A DNA stretch of 64,000 nt from Flavobacteriaceae bacterium (GTDB lineage Bacteria > Bacteroidota > Bacteroidia > Flavobacteriales > Flavobacteriaceae), in the NCBI GenBank assembly GCA_023262185.1, contig JALRDO010000007.1:1-64000 (forward strand), in the 5' to 3' direction. Shown here piece after piece: positions 62,808 to 64,000 of this stretch (within the stretch, counting starts at the first letter, position 1; every line of letters starts with the position of its first letter). The position numbers and the translations under genes were made by a program. Below the pieces are notes generated by a model. The model did no database searches. It saw only the letters and a program-made list of their open reading frames with translations, and was not told the origin of the DNA.

Positions 62808-64000
62808 TTAAGCGATGGCATCAAAGGTGTATCCGTCTTTTTCTTTAATGTTTTCTGAAATCACCTCCTTAAGTGCGCCAATATTGGGCAATTGATGGTA
62901 TTTCGTGAAACGTTTTAGGCCCATAAGCATGCCCTTCTGTTCGTCTCCTTCAGAAATAGAGGCGATACCTTCTTTGGCCTTGGTGGTAATGGTTTCTACA
63001 GCATTAAAGACATAGAGCTCAGTCATGGCGATTTGTACCTTTTGCGCATCAGCACCATAGCGATCGATGTTTTTAAGGGTGCGGTAAACCGCAGACTCAG
63101 CCATATAGATTTCGATCAGAATATCAGCGGCTGCCATAAGTAGCATTTGATGCGATTCTAGTTCGGTTCCAAATTTTTCAACTGCAGTACCTGCAACCAT
63201 AAGGAAGACTTTCTTTAGCCTTTTTACAAGGTCTACTTCTTGGCTTAAAGGAGCACTAAAATCGGGTACTTCAAAATCAGGAATCCCCATCAGTTCTTCT
63301 TTCACGGCATAGGCAGGAGTCAAGAGGTCAACGTGTCCTTTCATGGCTTTCTTAATTAGCATCCCTACAGAAAGCATACGGTTGATCTCGTTCGTTCCTT
63401 CATAAATTCGAGAGATTCTGGCGTCTCTCCATGCAGATTCCATAGGCGCATCTGCGCTGAACCCCATTCCTCCGTAAATCTGCAGCCCTTGATCGCTGCA
63501 GTCTTGTATGTGCTCTGATACGATTACCTTCAAGATAGAGCACTCGATGGCAAATTCTTCTACGCCTTTTAGTTCGGCATCTTGATGCGATTCTCCCTTT
63601 ACGAGTCTCGCGTTGATACTGTTTTCGATATCACTTGCAGCACGGTAACAAGCTGATTCGTCGACGTAACACTGAGTGGCCATTAGGGCTAGTTTTTCTT
63701 TGATCGCTCCGAAATTGGCAATCGGAGTCTTAAACTGTACGCGCTCCTTTGCGTATTTCGTAGCTTCTCTAATAACGCGTCTCTGTGCGTCTAAGCATGC
63801 TGCGGCAAGCTTGATACGACCCACATTGAGGGCGTTCATGGCAATCTTGAATCCGTTACCTCTTTCGGATAACATATTTTCAACGGGTACCTTGGTCTCG
63901 TTAAAAAAGACTTGACGTGTTGAAGAGGAGTGAATTCCTAGCTTCTTTTCTTCCTCTCCGTAACTGATCCCGTTATTTGAGTCTTTCTCAACGATGAAAC
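62808..64000 (-). CDS. Acyl-CoA dehydrogenase, 5' end outside the window
   Basis: The frame runs unbroken to the window edge (FIVEKDSNNGISYGEEEKKLG before VENMLSERGNGFKIAMNALN), so the N-terminal domain lies beyond 64000. The visible 396 residues contain the middle beta domain, the C-terminal helical domain (GRIKLAAACLDAQRRVIREA, QIYGGMGF, RIYEGTNEINRMLSVG), and a further helical extension of about 180 residues, as in very-long-chain enzymes of about 600 residues. It should oxidise fatty acyl-CoA with FAD and electron-transfer flavoprotein. Confidence 0.92.
   Translation of the reverse strand, partial: FIVEKDSNNGISYGEEEKKLGIHSSSTRQVFFNETKVPVENMLSERGNGFKIAMNALNVGRIKLAAACLDAQRRVIREATKYAKERVQFKTPIANFGAIKEKLALMATQCYVDESACYRAASDIENSINARLVKGESHQDAELKGVEEFAIECSILKVIVSEHIQDCSDQGLQIYGGMGFSADAPMESAWRDARISRIYEGTNEINRMLSVGMLIKKAMKGHVDLLTPAYAVKEELMGIPDFEVPDFSAPLSQEVDLVKRLKKVFLMVAGTAVEKFGTELESHQMLLMAAADILIEIYMAESAVYRTLKNIDRYGADAQKVQIAMTELYVFNAVETITTKAKEGIASISEGDEQKGMLMGLKRFTKYHQLPNIGALKEVISENIKEKDGYTFDAIA

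Overview
The window is about 64 kb of a gene-dense Bacteroidota chromosome, almost certainly of the order Flavobacteriales; I cannot resolve the family. The signs are flavobacterial gene orders (kdsD-tatC-lptB beside recQ; spoT-fur-purA with an OstA-like gene; parA-parB-DUF5683-dapB-lepB-wbqC; ribH-mutL-rhomboid), Bacteroidota-typical families (DUF4105, DUF5683, DUF2911, DUF2490, OstA-like, cyclophilin-FKBP fusion), almost no Shine-Dalgarno sequences, and the Bacteroidota -7 promoter element TAnnTTTG close upstream of many starts. No phage, IS element, CRISPR array or rRNA is visible. The content is mainly core metabolism and envelope biology.

Layout. 0-8 kb: a DUF4105 membrane protein, pssA, the minus-strand run kdsD-tatC-AhpD-like-lptB, then recQ and a cysteine desulfurase. 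8-15 kb: an exported unknown, an M23 peptidase, a ZapB-like/ZapA pair, a probable 6S RNA, rny, and a DUF349 protein. 15-27 kb (minus strand): aroE, two tandem DUF368 lipid-carrier transporters, a TPR protein, an aminotransferase, OstA-like, purA, fur, spoT and a TrmH-family methyltransferase. 27-33 kb: two amidohydrolase-fold exported proteins, a cyclophilin-FKBP lipoprotein and nrnA. 33-41 kb: PhoD-like lipoprotein, ndk, DUF721, recF, a TPR protein, ribH, mutL and two rhomboids. 41-50.5 kb: wbqC, lepB, dapB, DUF5683, parB, parA, ftsB/divIC-like, udk, the divergent anmK/murQ pair, and a sugar dehydrogenase. 50.5-54.9 kb: tRNA-Pro, an elaborate inverted-repeat locus, two 40-bp palindromic repeats, a serine hydrolase, a frameshifted gene, DUF2911, a 34-codon remnant of cydB, DUF2490 and a rhodanese. 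55-64 kb: trxB, DUF4442, a small protein, OxyR, PaiB-like, a giant sortilin-type beta-propeller protein, an M28 peptidase and a truncated acyl-CoA dehydrogenase.

Themes. Envelope building and recycling: KdsD, LptB, OstA-like, two DUF368, LepB, TatC, AnmK/MurQ, M23 peptidase. Cell division and chromosome segregation: ZapA, ParAB, FtsB-like. Redox and peroxide defence: TrxB, OxyR, AhpD-like protein, rhodanese.

Most interesting points: (1) a nested, multi-branched inverted repeat plus two palindromic repeats downstream of tRNA-Pro; (2) a 6S RNA candidate between zapA and rny; (3) a cydB tail left as a relic; (4) a gene broken by one base in an A6 tract; (5) perfect palindromes at the anmK/murQ and parA promoters; (6) MutL with a degenerate endonuclease site.
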